Shown: positions 43,061 to 52,411 of the stretch, piece by piece | Numbering within the stretch: the first letter of the stretch is position 1 | How the letters are laid out: each line of letters starts with the position of its first letter | From: Mycetocola_A sp015752285 | GTDB taxonomy: Bacteria > Actinomycetota > Actinomycetes > Actinomycetales > Microbacteriaceae | Assembly: GCF_015752285.1 (NCBI RefSeq) | Contig: NZ_JADOUY010000001.1 | Location: 310,001-374,000, forward strand | DNA: 64,000 nucleotides | Direction of reading: 5' to 3' | Position numbers and translations under genes: made by a program | Notes under the pieces: generated by a model | Database searches by the model: none | Seen by the model: only the letters and a program-made list of their open reading frames with translations | What the model was told of the DNA's origin: nothing

Positions 43061-43732
43061 TCAGAGCTGAATCAGCCCGAAGACGACGAGCACAACGCCG
43101 AGAAGGGCGAACGTCGACCCGGTGATGACAGCGACGTGGAGCAACAGCCACTCCCGCAACCGCACAAGACTCCTTCGCACGGAGGTCGAGCCGGAACCGT
43201 ATGCGAGAACCGGGGCGAGCATCGTGCTCGATGCGACCGCAGTGAAGATGAGAACCGAAATGATCACCGATGCGGGCTCCGGGTTGCTTCGCCAGATGAT
43301 GACTCCAGCCGCGGCCGTGAAGATGAGGTTCTTCGGGCGGAAGGCTGCATAGCCGAAGCCGATCGCAGCAGCGCGCAACGGCGGAAGACGGTCGAGTACA
43401 CCCATCCACCGAGGCAGTGTCGGTGGAGCATCGGCTGCCGGCCTCCCGCGGATCTGGAACACTCCGGCGGTCACGAGCAGGGCTCCGACCCCGAGAGAGC
43501 CGACGGCCACCGTCGGCCCGGCGACATCGACGTTCGGCGCAGGAAGCAGTGTCGAGAGAAAAGACAGCCCGGTCGCCGACGCACCGACGCCCGCGCTCCA
43601 GCCGACAGCCATTCCGACCGTCGATCGAAAACCATCTGGCGACATCAGTTTGAGCAGCAGGCCAGCGACGGGGATCGGGCTGATTGCGATCGCAAGCCCC
43701 AGTGCGACCAGTTCCAGGTAGTCAGCGAACAT
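43061..43732 (-). CDS. GAP family membrane protein (Sap-like transporter)
   Basis: A 223-residue protein with six membrane helices of the GAP (peptidoglycolipid/sulfolipid-addressing) family, LysE-like fold: LGLAIAISPIPVAGLLLKLMSPDGFRS and AIGFGYAAFRPKNLIFTAAAGVII are typical. It starts 9 bp after the cardiolipin synthase stop and is the last gene of a three-gene membrane operon. Substrate unknown; lipid-linked compounds are likely. Confidence 0.88.
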   Translation of the reverse strand: MFADYLELVALGLAIAISPIPVAGLLLKLMSPDGFRSTVGMAVGWSAGVGASATGLSFLSTLLPAPNVDVAGPTVAVGSLGVGALLVTAGVFQIRGRPAADAPPTLPRWMGVLDRLPPLRAAAIGFGYAAFRPKNLIFTAAAGVIIWRSNPEPASVIISVLIFTAVASSTMLAPVLAYGSGSTSVRRSLVRLREWLLLHVAVITGSTFALLGVVLVVFGLIQL

Positions 43733-43741
43733 GACGGCAGC

Positions 43742-45196
43742 TCACTGCAGAGCCGAGGTCAGCCGGGCGAGGTTATCGCGAATCTTCTGGCCGATCGGCC
43801 GCGACACCCAGTCCGCGAGGTCGAGGCTGTCGCTGTTCTCTCGATAACCATCCTGGATGCTGCGCATCCGGTCGACGAAACCGGCGCCGTGCACAAGGAG
43901 CGAGACCTCCATGTTGAGGCTGAACGAGCGGTAGTCCATGTTGCTCGACCCGATCACCGCGACGTCGTCGTCGATGGTGAAATGCTTGGAGTGGAGAACG
44001 GTCGGAGCCCGGTAGAGGTAGACAGCCACTCCGGCCCTGAGCAGGGCCTCGTAGTAGGAACGCTGCGCGTGATAGACGAGAAACTGATCGCCGATTGCAG
44101 ACACGAAAAGTTCGACCTCGACGCCGCGGGATGCTGCGGTGAGGATCGCGAGCAACACCGACTCGTCCGGGACGAAGTACGGACTCGTGATACTCACGCG
44201 GGAGACGGCGTTGTGGATGAGGAGCGTATACAGCTTGAGGTTGTTGTCGTTCTCAAAGCTCGGCCCGCTGGGCAGCACCTGTGCATCGAGACGGTCGTGG
44301 CCGGGGGAAAGAATCACCGGCGAGGTGTCGAGAGGCAGCCGCTCGTCGGTCTCGCTGTACCAGTCGGTCACGAACACTGCGTTGAGTTCACGGACCGCAG
44401 GGCCTTCGATGCGCACCATGAGTTCGTGCCAGTGCAATCCGCGGGCGATGTTCTTCGGCTTGAGGTAGCTCGAGTCGATCAGGTTCTGCGACCCGGTGTA
44501 TCCCACGCTGCCGTCGACGACGAGCAGCTTGCGATGATTGCGCAGGTCGGGCCGCTGCCACTGGCCGGCGAATGGCCGCAGTGGCAGCATCGGCCTCCAT
44601 TCGGCACCCATCTCCTTCAGGGCTGAAATGGTCTCCCGCCGTCGGGCGTTCATCAGCCCGGAGAGGTGATCGGAGAGCACACGCACCGTGACCCCTCTGG
44701 CCGTGGCACGCCGGAGCGCGGCGAAAAATGGCTCGGTGATGTCGTCGAGCACCAGGATGTAGAACTCGACGTGCACGTGGTCGGCCGCATCATCGATGTC
44801 GCGCGCCATGGCCAGGATCGAGCCTTCGTAGTCATCGATCAGGTCTGCATGGTTGCCGCCGACCATCGGCAATGCGCCGAGCGAGCGGTTCAGCTCGACA
44901 GCAGAGCCCAGCCACGACGGCCACTCGTCACGGTGTGCCACCTGCGCCAGGCCCGGAGTTCGTTCGATCACCAGCGCATTGATCTCGAGTTGTTTCTCGC
45001 GTCGCGCCAGCGGTAACCGCCCGATGCCGACGAGAACAAAAGCGAGAGCTCCGAGAAACGGAACGAAGATGATCATCAGCACCCAGGCAATGGCTGCTGA
45101 TGGACGGCGGTTGGCTGCAATCAGCACGGCTGCGACGAAACCCACGATCACATGAATCGCCAGCAGAAGAGAGGCGACGATCTCGGCATCCTTCAT
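43742..45196 (-). CDS. cls: Cardiolipin synthase (phospholipase D family)
   Basis: A 484-residue membrane enzyme joining two phosphatidylglycerol molecules (or using CDP-diacylglycerol). Two N-terminal helices (LLLAIHVIVGFVAAVLIAANRR, IAWVLMIIFVPFLGALAFVLVG) are followed by two complete HKD motifs: NHRKLLVVDGSVGYTGSQN and LHSKHFTIDDDVAVIGSSNMD. It is 9 bp from both neighbours, in one operon with the AI-2E transporter and GAP protein. Confidence 0.95.
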   Translation of the reverse strand: MKDAEIVASLLLAIHVIVGFVAAVLIAANRRPSAAIAWVLMIIFVPFLGALAFVLVGIGRLPLARREKQLEINALVIERTPGLAQVAHRDEWPSWLGSAVELNRSLGALPMVGGNHADLIDDYEGSILAMARDIDDAADHVHVEFYILVLDDITEPFFAALRRATARGVTVRVLSDHLSGLMNARRRETISALKEMGAEWRPMLPLRPFAGQWQRPDLRNHRKLLVVDGSVGYTGSQNLIDSSYLKPKNIARGLHWHELMVRIEGPAVRELNAVFVTDWYSETDERLPLDTSPVILSPGHDRLDAQVLPSGPSFENDNNLKLYTLLIHNAVSRVSITSPYFVPDESVLLAILTAASRGVEVELFVSAIGDQFLVYHAQRSYYEALLRAGVAVYLYRAPTVLHSKHFTIDDDVAVIGSSNMDYRSFSLNMEVSLLVHGAGFVDRMRSIQDGYRENSDSLDLADWVSRPIGQKIRDNLARLTSALQ

Positions 45197-45205
45197 CGCT
45201 GAGCC

Positions 45206-46315
45206 TCAACGCGAGTTCTGGGCCGGAACGACCACTTTCTTGAGGATCAAGAGAACGGATGCCGTCGTCGGGCAGGCGATCAGCGCACCGAGCAGCCCGA
45301 GAAGCGTTCCCCCGATGAGGGCACCGATGAGCACCAGTGATCCCGGGATGTTGATCGCCTTGCCCACGATACGTGGGGTGAGCACGTAGGCCTCCACCTG
45401 CACATAGACGAGCATGACGAGAAAGACGATCAGAGCGGTCGTCGGTGAGGTGAACAGCGAGACAACGGTGATGATCGCCAGGTTGATGACGCTACCGATC
45501 AGGGGGATGAGGGTGATGGGGAACGCCAGGACGGCGAGTACCGGGGCAAACCGAACCCCGCATGCGGTGAGGAGAATGAAGGTGACAAGCGAGTTCATGG
45601 CTGCAAGGATGACCATGCCGCCGAGGTACTTGCCGACGGATGCCGTTATGGTCTCGGAAAGGTCGATGAACGACGCCCGCTTCGACGCCGGGACGAGGGC
45701 ATAGCCTGCCTGTTTGATGCCCTCGAGCCCCGCGACGAAGTACAACGTGAGTACGATCACAAAGATGGTCCCGGCGACCCCGTTGAGGAATCCGGCGCCA
45801 ACACGCAGCGCCCCGCCCCCGATCACGAGCCAAACATTGGGGTCGGCGACGGTACGTTCGAGCCACTCCACCCCGGGAGTGAGTGCACCACCCAGCGCAT
45901 CGTCGACCGACTGGAACCAGGTCTGATCGGCAATCTGATCGACACCGGACGGCAGGTACTTCACCAATTCGGATGACTGTGTGACGACGATCGGAATGAT
46001 CAACCAGCCCAGCAGCGCCACGATGAGCACGAAAGCGGCAAGCACCGCGAGAACGGCTCCGCTGCGTGAGAATCCGCGCGATTCGAGGAGCTGCACGGTG
46101 GGGTAGAGCCCCAGGCAGATGAAGAAGGCGACGAAGATCAGGGTCAGCGCCGTGCTCAGCGAGACGATCGCCGCCCCCAGCAGTAGCGCGAGAAGAACGC
46201 CGAGGGTGGCGACGAATCCGAACCGGAACGGTCCACCGGAAAACACACTTATCGGACCCGACCGACCGGAGTCCTCCGGCGCGAGTGGGCGGCCCGGCTG
46301 CGCTCGTGCTGCCAT
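45206..46315 (-). CDS. AI-2E family transporter
   Basis: About 369 residues with the eight-helix pattern of AI-2E/TqsA-like permeases: LIFVAFFICLGLYPTVQLLESRGFSRSGAVLAVL, then a soluble loop, ITASVGKYLGGMVILAAMNSLVTFILLTACGVRFAPVLAVLAFPITLIPLIGSVI and YVLTPRIVGKAINIPGSLVLIGALIGGTLLGLLGALIACP. Start at 46315 has a GGGAG ribosome-binding site; a longer N-terminus is possible. First gene of an operon with cls and GAP. Confidence 0.93.
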   Translation of the reverse strand: MAARAQPGRPLAPEDSGRSGPISVFSGGPFRFGFVATLGVLLALLLGAAIVSLSTALTLIFVAFFICLGLYPTVQLLESRGFSRSGAVLAVLAAFVLIVALLGWLIIPIVVTQSSELVKYLPSGVDQIADQTWFQSVDDALGGALTPGVEWLERTVADPNVWLVIGGGALRVGAGFLNGVAGTIFVIVLTLYFVAGLEGIKQAGYALVPASKRASFIDLSETITASVGKYLGGMVILAAMNSLVTFILLTACGVRFAPVLAVLAFPITLIPLIGSVINLAIITVVSLFTSPTTALIVFLVMLVYVQVEAYVLTPRIVGKAINIPGSLVLIGALIGGTLLGLLGALIACPTTASVLLILKKVVVPAQNSR

Positions 46316-46481
46316 GGAAAGCGCTCCCGTGATCGACGCTGCGTGTGGTGTCACCATATGACCGGGCCCGTGCTGCAGGCCGGGCGGTGGCGCGTTCTTC
46401 CACTCGATCGTGCGCGGAATCCACCAGCTGCGATCTGGCGAACGCGACGGCATCCGGCGGACGACGGGATACTCTGGGATC

Positions 46482-46880
46482 ATGGCTTCCCACAAGACCC
46501 CCCAGACGATGAAGCCGGAGACGGCAGCGAAAAAGCTCAACGTCTACCTGCCCGCGACTCCTGACGATTTCAAGAACCAGCCGGTGACCCGAGAGCAGCT
46601 CAATGAGCTGCTCTCATCTCCACCCGAATGGCTCGTCGAACTTCGCAAGAACGGGCCGCACCCCCGCAACGAGGTCGCTCGCAAGCTGGGCGTCTCGGTA
46701 TCAGGACTCGCCCGTGCCGACATGAATGACGCTGCACTCACCACCGCCGAGATAACTGCGCTGCTCGAGGCCCCTCCCGCCTGGCTCGTGACCGAGCGCG
46801 CCACCCAGGCCGAGGTGCGTTCCGAGAACACGCGGATCAACGCCCGCGACGCGGAGCGTCGCGAAAGGCTGCAGCCCTAA
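46482..46880 (+). CDS. DUF5997 family protein
   Basis: A 132-residue soluble protein with the DUF5997 pattern: KKLNVYLPATPDDFKNQPVTREQLNELLSSPPEWLVELRKNGPHPRNEVARKLGVSVSGLAR, then a second, similar half ALTTAEITALLEAPPAWLVTERA. The internal duplication (EWLVELR / AWLVTER) is visible. Function unknown; restricted to actinobacteria. Divergent from the AI-2E operon. Confidence 0.9.
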   Translation: MASHKTPQTMKPETAAKKLNVYLPATPDDFKNQPVTREQLNELLSSPPEWLVELRKNGPHPRNEVARKLGVSVSGLARADMNDAALTTAEITALLEAPPAWLVTERATQAEVRSENTRINARDAERRERLQP

Positions 46881-46932
46881 ACTCAGGAAATCTGGGGGAA
46901 CCCGACCTGGACGACACCAGGGGTGCACCCCA

Positions 46933-46976
46933 AAAAGAACGGGCCGGAGAGCGTATGCTCTCCGGCCCGTTCTTTT
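46933..46976. terminator. Strong bidirectional terminator
   Basis: 20-bp perfect arms AAAAGAACGGGCCGGAGAGC / GCTCTCCGGCCCGTTCTTTT around GTAT. It ends both the DUF5997 gene and the convergent LPXTG protein gene, with U-runs in both directions. Confidence 0.95.
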
Positions 46977-46984
46977 CGTCAGCC

Positions 46985-47944
46985 TTAGGCGCGGCGGATG
47001 CGGCGGGTTGCCATCAGCGCGACACCGGCAGCGACCAGCAGTCCGGCGACCGCGACCAGCCACGAGCTGTCAGCGCCCGTCGACGGAAGCTCGGAGGCCA
47101 CCGTCTGTGCGGGGGTCGGGCACTCGACCTGGGTAGCGGCCCGATCGGTCGAGGTGACGGTGGTCACGGGTTCAGCCGTCACCCACGTGTTCGAAACCTC
47201 ATCGAAGACATGACCGGTGGTGACCGTTGTGGTGGTCGTCGTGATCGTGTCTGTCGTGCAGTCCTCAGCCTCGACCGCGTCGGTTGTCACGACGGGTTCA
47301 GGCATCGGCGGCACGGTCCCGGGAAGGGTGGCGCAGCCGGCTTCGACCGAGTCGAGCTGACCGTCGAGTCGTCCCGAGAACGTCTCGGTCGTCTCACCCG
47401 ACGCGAAGAGGTGACCCTCGTCTGCCGTCGCGACGACCGAGTAATCTGCGGGTCCCGTCGTCGCCGTCGGAGTCGACCAGGTGGCATTCACCACGTCGCC
47501 GAGGACGAGCCGAGCCGGGATGTCGCAGGTCGGCGGTTCCACGGTCACGGTCGCCGAAGCATCGGCCGGAACTGCAGGAGCGCAGGGCTCCGTGGTGCCG
47601 TCGAACGACCGGTCGTAGGTGTCGTCGGCGGCGTCAACCACAACGGCCCATTCGTGGCCGACGGCGACGTCGTCGAAGTCGTAGCTGGCGGCGAACCCGG
47701 CGCCGAACGCGGTGTTCTCCTGCTCGACACCGTCGATGGTGACAGTGACGGTGTTCGGCGTCGGAGCTTCCGGGGTGTGACCGTAGTTCTCGAGGGTGAG
47801 GGTGACACTCTCACAGGTCGCGTCGACCTCCGGCGTGTGCGCCGAGGCGGGAGCTGCACCGGCAGCAAGCACGAGTGCTGCGCCGAAAAGAATGCTGGCG
47901 TTGAATCCGGCCAGCAGTTTGGTACGAGTCTTCACAATGTCCAT
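46985..47944 (-). CDS. LPXTG-anchored cell-wall surface protein
   Basis: A 319-residue exported protein. A signal peptide (LLAGFNASILFGAALVLAAGAAPASA) precedes an extracellular part with Ig-like beta segments (NTVTVTIDGVEQ, VTVEPPTC) and a Thr-rich stalk (TTDTITTTTTTVTTG). The C-terminus has the sortase motif LPSTG, then SSWLVAVAGLLVAAGVALMA and a RRIRRA tail, so it is covalently linked to peptidoglycan. The binding target is unknown. The 217 bp upstream (47945-48161) shows no gene or recognisable riboswitch. Confidence 0.9.
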   Translation of the reverse strand: MDIVKTRTKLLAGFNASILFGAALVLAAGAAPASAHTPEVDATCESVTLTLENYGHTPEAPTPNTVTVTIDGVEQENTAFGAGFAASYDFDDVAVGHEWAVVVDAADDTYDRSFDGTTEPCAPAVPADASATVTVEPPTCDIPARLVLGDVVNATWSTPTATTGPADYSVVATADEGHLFASGETTETFSGRLDGQLDSVEAGCATLPGTVPPMPEPVVTTDAVEAEDCTTDTITTTTTTVTTGHVFDEVSNTWVTAEPVTTVTSTDRAATQVECPTPAQTVASELPSTGADSSWLVAVAGLLVAAGVALMATRRIRRA

Positions 47945-48161
47945 TTCCAGCGTGTCCGGGGCAAAGACACGCGTCGTTCAGCCCGGCCGGAGAGCGGAAC
48001 TGGAACACATCGAACAACAGACACGCACAGCGCCCGACCCCCGGGCTGGGCGTGCACCAGTCACGAGGACCGGGCACATGCAGGAGACTTTCTCCCACAT
48101 GAACACTCTGTCGAGCGAAGATCAGGTTAGCCCCGCGTGTAAGCGCAGGATTTCCGCAGTC

Positions 48162-49967
48162 TCACGAGCGAGCGTTCGACACCGCCGCCGTCGTGGCATC
48201 CGCCGGGTCGGAATCCGTTGTCGGGCTGATGCCTGCTGACACTGTCTTCTGCCCGCGCCGCTTTTTCGGACGACCCGAGCGACCGTAGACGAGGTACATC
48301 GTGAGGCCCATGATGATCATCAGCAGCACGGTGTAGACGAACGTGATCGACATCGAGTCGAGGTTGTTCTCACCCTCGGTGCTCTGTTTGATCGCGATGC
48401 CGAGCGGTTCGAACAGCGGGTGGTACAGGAAGACCGCGGCGTCGTAGTCGTCGAGGAGGCTGTTGAAGTTCAGTGCCGTGATTGCTGCCGCTGTCGGGAT
48501 CACCAGGGGAAACAGCACGCGCCGGAACGTGAAGAACGATTTCGCCCCGAGGATGCGGGCGGCATCCTCGAGCGAGTCGGGCACCGAGGCGAAAGCGGCC
48601 TTGAGCAGGCGCAGTGTGAACGGCACCTTGACGATCACGTAAGCCACGAGCAGCAGCACCGTGGTTCCGGTCAGCACCTGGCCGCCGATCAGCGGATTGG
48701 GCCGGTCGAAGGTCATCACCAGGGCCAGCGCGATGAGGATCGTCGGTAGGATCCACGGGATGTGCAGCAGGTATTCGAGAGTGGATGTCACGGTGTTGCG
48801 GTACTTCTGGATCACCCGCGCCACGAAGAGCAGCCCGCCGACGACGATGAGGGCGGCAAGCGCGCTGTAGACGAGGCTCACAATGAACGGCCGCAACGCG
48901 TCTGCAGAGCTGAAGACCGTGGCGTAGTTGCCGAGCGTGAAGGCATCCCAGGTGATCGTGCCCGTGAGGATGGCCGTCGAATCGAGGAAGGAGAACAGCA
49001 CGATGAGAAGCACCGGTGTGACATAGACGAGGAAGAGGGCGTAGGCGACAACGTGCACGATACCGTTCGCGGCCCGGTTCGGAATCCGCTGTTTCTGCAG
49101 CGGGGTGGCGACCTTCGCGACCGAGAAGTACACGCCGGATTTCTCGACCCGGTTCATGATGGCGAGCAGGAGGATCGTGGCAAGGCCCAGGATGATTGCG
49201 AGCAGCGCCGCGAGGTCGCGTGAGCTTGCGCTCTTCGAGAAGGTGACGATCATCGGCGCGATGGTCTGGAAGTCGGCGCCACCGAGCACGATGGGCGCCG
49301 TCAGCGCTCCCAATCCGGTGAGGAAGGTCAGCACGGTGACGGCGAAGATCATCGGCCGCAGGGCCGGGAGCACGATCTTCCACAGGATGCGCCAGGTCGA
49401 GGCCCCCATGTTGCGCGCTGCTTCGATGGTCTGGTAGTCGATCTTCGCGAGTGACGACGACAGGAACAGCATGTGGTTGGTCGTTGTGGCGAACGTCATC
49501 ACCAGCAGCACGGCGAAGAAGCCGGAGAACCAGTTCGGGTCGACCTCAGGCCACACGTTGCGCACCGCGTTCGTGATGAAGCCGTAACGGCCGTAAATGA
49601 AGTTGTAGCCTGCGGCGAGGACGATGCCGCCGTAGATCAGGGTCGTCGCGTAGCCGAGAAAGAGCACCCGGGACCCGCGGATCTGGAAGTATTTCGTGAC
49701 GAGCACGATGAAGATGCCGACGACATTGACCGTCACCGAGAGCGTAATGGCAAGAAGAAAGCTGTGCCACAGGCTCGTCATCGCACGTTCGGAACTGAAC
49801 AATTTCTCGACAGCGCGCGCGCTGAACTCTCCGCCGGGGAAGAACGTCGAGACGAGCAGGTTGATGTTGGGGAACAGCAGGAAGGTGGCGATGAACCAGA
49901 GCAGGATCACCGAGACGACCAGGACCAGCGGCGACCGGAGCATTGCCCGGAGTGACGAACCTCGCAT
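48162..49967 (-). CDS. ABC transporter permease, fused double-domain (iron/phosphonate/thiamine class)
   Basis: A 601-residue membrane protein with two permease domains (about 50-270 and 330-570), each with an EAA-type loop (EAARNMGASTWRILWKIVLPALRP and EDAARILGAKSFFTFRRVLFPLVIP). This fused type occurs in ferric-iron (FbpB/AfuB), thiamine and 2-aminoethylphosphonate importers. It starts 9 bp after the ATPase stop. No metabolic gene nearby tells which substrate is moved. Confidence 0.92.
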   Translation of the reverse strand: MRGSSLRAMLRSPLVLVVSVILLWFIATFLLFPNINLLVSTFFPGGEFSARAVEKLFSSERAMTSLWHSFLLAITLSVTVNVVGIFIVLVTKYFQIRGSRVLFLGYATTLIYGGIVLAAGYNFIYGRYGFITNAVRNVWPEVDPNWFSGFFAVLLVMTFATTTNHMLFLSSSLAKIDYQTIEAARNMGASTWRILWKIVLPALRPMIFAVTVLTFLTGLGALTAPIVLGGADFQTIAPMIVTFSKSASSRDLAALLAIILGLATILLLAIMNRVEKSGVYFSVAKVATPLQKQRIPNRAANGIVHVVAYALFLVYVTPVLLIVLFSFLDSTAILTGTITWDAFTLGNYATVFSSADALRPFIVSLVYSALAALIVVGGLLFVARVIQKYRNTVTSTLEYLLHIPWILPTILIALALVMTFDRPNPLIGGQVLTGTTVLLLVAYVIVKVPFTLRLLKAAFASVPDSLEDAARILGAKSFFTFRRVLFPLVIPTAAAITALNFNSLLDDYDAAVFLYHPLFEPLGIAIKQSTEGENNLDSMSITFVYTVLLMIIMGLTMYLVYGRSGRPKKRRGQKTVSAGISPTTDSDPADATTAAVSNARS

Positions 49968-49976
49968 GTCGGCGCC

Positions 49977-50990
49977 TCAGTACTGCAGGATCGAGGCGGG
50001 GTCGATGTACAGATCGGCCGTCGAGCCGGGCGGCAGCACCGCCTCACCGTTCTCGGTGACCATGGCGATGAGCGTCGTCCCTGCGGATTCGACAACATAG
50101 GTGCTGTACGCCCCGTGATAGGTGCGGCCGGCGACGATGCCGTCGAGACGGATGCCGGCGGTGCCCGTTCGCGGTGGATGCAACGACACCTTCTCGCGCC
50201 GAAGGTACGAGGGTTTCGCCGGGTCGATGCCGGTGGCCCCCGCGTCGACGAGGCGCTGGACGAAGTCCGGCGACAGCGCATTGATTGCACCGACGAAGGT
50301 GGAGACGAACTCGGTCGCCGACCGATCGTAGATGTCTTCAGGCGAGCCGACCTGTTCGACGACGCCCTTGTTGAACACGGCGATCCGGTCGCTCATCGTG
50401 AGCGCCTCTTCCTGATCGTGCGTGACGTATACCGTCGTGATGCCGAGCTCGCTCTGCAGGTTCTTGAGCTGCTCCCGCAACTGCACGCGCAGCTTCGCGT
50501 CGAGGTTGGAGAGCGGTTCGTCGAGCAGAAGGATGCGTGGCTTCAACACGAGCGCCCGAGCGATGGCGACCCGCTGCTGCTGACCACCCGACAGCTCGGA
50601 GACGTTCTTGTCGAGTTGGTCACGGGTGAGTTCGACCTGGTCGGCGATCTCGTTGACCAGCCGCTCTGACTCGGCCTTCTTCGTTCTACGCACGTCGAGA
50701 CCGAAGGCGATATTCGCGCCGACGCTCATGCTCGGAAAGAGCGCATAGTTCTGGAACACCATGCCCACGCGACGTTTCTCGCTCGGCAGCCGGGTGGCAT
50801 CCTTCCCGTCGATGAGAACCGTGCCACGGCTCGGCTCGATGAAGCCGGCGAGCGTGCGCAGTGCCGTCGTCTTGCCACAGCCCGATGGACCGAGCAGGGT
50901 GAAGAACTCGCCCTCATCGACGTGGAGGTTGAGGTCGGGGATGGCGACCTGCTCACCGAATCGGACTTCGACGTTCTCGTAGGTGATCAT
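49977..50990 (-). CDS. ABC transporter ATP-binding protein (FbpC/PotA type)
   Basis: About 337 residues. Walker A LLGPSGCGKTT, Q-loop FQNYALFPSM, signature SELSGGQQQRVAIARAL, Walker B ILLLDEPLSNLD, H-loop YVTHDQEEA, then a C-terminal TOBE-like domain (EKVSLHPPRTGTAGIRLDG). It powers the importer with the fused permease downstream and the binding protein upstream. The ATG at 50990 has a TGGAG ribosome-binding site. Confidence 0.95.
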   Translation of the reverse strand: MITYENVEVRFGEQVAIPDLNLHVDEGEFFTLLGPSGCGKTTALRTLAGFIEPSRGTVLIDGKDATRLPSEKRRVGMVFQNYALFPSMSVGANIAFGLDVRRTKKAESERLVNEIADQVELTRDQLDKNVSELSGGQQQRVAIARALVLKPRILLLDEPLSNLDAKLRVQLREQLKNLQSELGITTVYVTHDQEEALTMSDRIAVFNKGVVEQVGSPEDIYDRSATEFVSTFVGAINALSPDFVQRLVDAGATGIDPAKPSYLRREKVSLHPPRTGTAGIRLDGIVAGRTYHGAYSTYVVESAGTTLIAMVTENGEAVLPPGSTADLYIDPASILQY

Positions 50991-51096
50991 CTGTGCTCCA
51001 ACCGGCCCGTTCAGCAGTGAACGACCGGGCAATGTCTGGTGGCGGTCGCGGAACAGGATGCTCCGCGACCGCCTCTCCCCGAGGGGAACTATCGGA

Positions 51097-52167
51097 TCAG
51101 GGCAGGTACTCGAGTTCGGTCTTCTCAACCCAGGCGGCGATGTTCTCGCGCACGAAGCCGTAGTCGATGTCCTGCTTCTCGAGGGAGTCGATCAGTTCGA
51201 TGACCTCAGGCAGCGCCTGCTCACGGGCCTGTTCGTTGACGGGGTATGCGGAGAACTCCTGCGCAAACTCGCCCTGGACCTCTGCGCTGCCGAACCAGTC
51301 GATGAACTTTTCTGCCTGGGCCTGCCTGGGCGTGCCGGCGATCACCGAGATCTGCTCGGTGACGTACGGTACTCCGACCTCGGGAGAGATGACACCGGTC
51401 ACGGTCCCGTACTTAGCGTCGCGAGCGGTGATGCCGCTCGACGGGAGTACGCCGTAGTCGACTTCACCGTTGGTGAGGCGCACGTACAGGTCGGTCCCTT
51501 CCGTGGCCGGCGAGCCGTGAGCGAAGTAAGCCTCGACCTCTTCCCAGCCCTCGTCGGAGACACCGAGGTCGCCGTCCTCGTCGAGGTGCTGTGTGAGCAG
51601 TCCGGCGAGGACGAGCTGCGTCGTCGCCTGGCCGAGGAGGGTGTTGACCTCGTAACGACCGTCGTACTGGTCGTCGGTCCAGAGGTCGCTCGTGTCGTCA
51701 GGAGCATCCGATTCCGAGACGGTATTCGTGTCGTAGACGGTGACGATCGCCTGCTCGACGAGCGGCCAGAAAGCCCCGTCGTCCGGGTCGCCCGACTCCT
51801 GGTCGACCTCACCGGCCCACGACGGCTCGTACGCAGTGATGGCCTCTTCGGACTTCAGCGTCTCGAAATACATGTTGTTGAGGCCGAACACCACGTCGCC
51901 GACGGGGTTGTTCTTCTCCGCGACGATGCGGTTGGCGAGGTCGGCGCCACCGAGGCCGACGATTTCGATGTCGATGCCCTCGTCAGCGGCCTTTTCGGTG
52001 ATCCACTCACCACGGCCGTCCGAGTTCGAGTTGGTGTAGACGATGAGGGTGCCGCCCTCGTCGCCTCCGCCGGAGCCGGACCCTGCCGGGTCTGCCGAGC
52101 AGCCGGCAAGTCCGACGGTTGAGATCGTGAGAACAGCAAGCGCTGCCCCCCAATGACGCTTGTTCAC
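51097..52167 (-). CDS. Extracellular solute-binding lipoprotein (AfuA/thiamine/phosphonate class)
   Basis: About 356 residues. Lipobox LTISTVGLAGC places the lipid Cys at about residue 23. The mature part starts with GTLIVYTNSNSDGRGEWI and DIEIVGLGGADLANRIVAEKNNPVGDVVFGLNN, the fold typical of Fe3+, thiamine and phosphonate binding proteins. GTG start at 52167 with AAAGGA seven bases upstream. It is the first gene of the three-gene importer operon. Confidence 0.92.
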   Translation of the reverse strand: MNKRHWGAALAVLTISTVGLAGCSADPAGSGSGGGDEGGTLIVYTNSNSDGRGEWITEKAADEGIDIEIVGLGGADLANRIVAEKNNPVGDVVFGLNNMYFETLKSEEAITAYEPSWAGEVDQESGDPDDGAFWPLVEQAIVTVYDTNTVSESDAPDDTSDLWTDDQYDGRYEVNTLLGQATTQLVLAGLLTQHLDEDGDLGVSDEGWEEVEAYFAHGSPATEGTDLYVRLTNGEVDYGVLPSSGITARDAKYGTVTGVISPEVGVPYVTEQISVIAGTPRQAQAEKFIDWFGSAEVQGEFAQEFSAYPVNEQAREQALPEVIELIDSLEKQDIDYGFVRENIAAWVEKTELEYLP

Positions 52168-52411
52168 GTTCAGTCCTTTCGAGCAGCGACAACCCCCTGG
52201 TCGCCCCATGCTGAGCATGTGAAATACAGTGCTCCTCAACCTACCCACGAAGTAGGGATCGACCGGTCGATTCCACGTCAATCGACAAACTTCGCCCGTT
52301 ATTCGCCTGCCAGTTGACAACGTCTGCTAGGGCACGATCTCTCCGCGAGTTGCCGACTTTGACGGGTGTGCGGCGCTCAGGACCCCCTCAAACCCGGCAA
52401 CTCGCGAGGGG

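Noticed and set aside
47945..48161. Possible riboswitch upstream of the LPXTG protein gene.
   Set aside because: The region has some inverted repeats but none of the conserved cores of known classes that I could check by eye.
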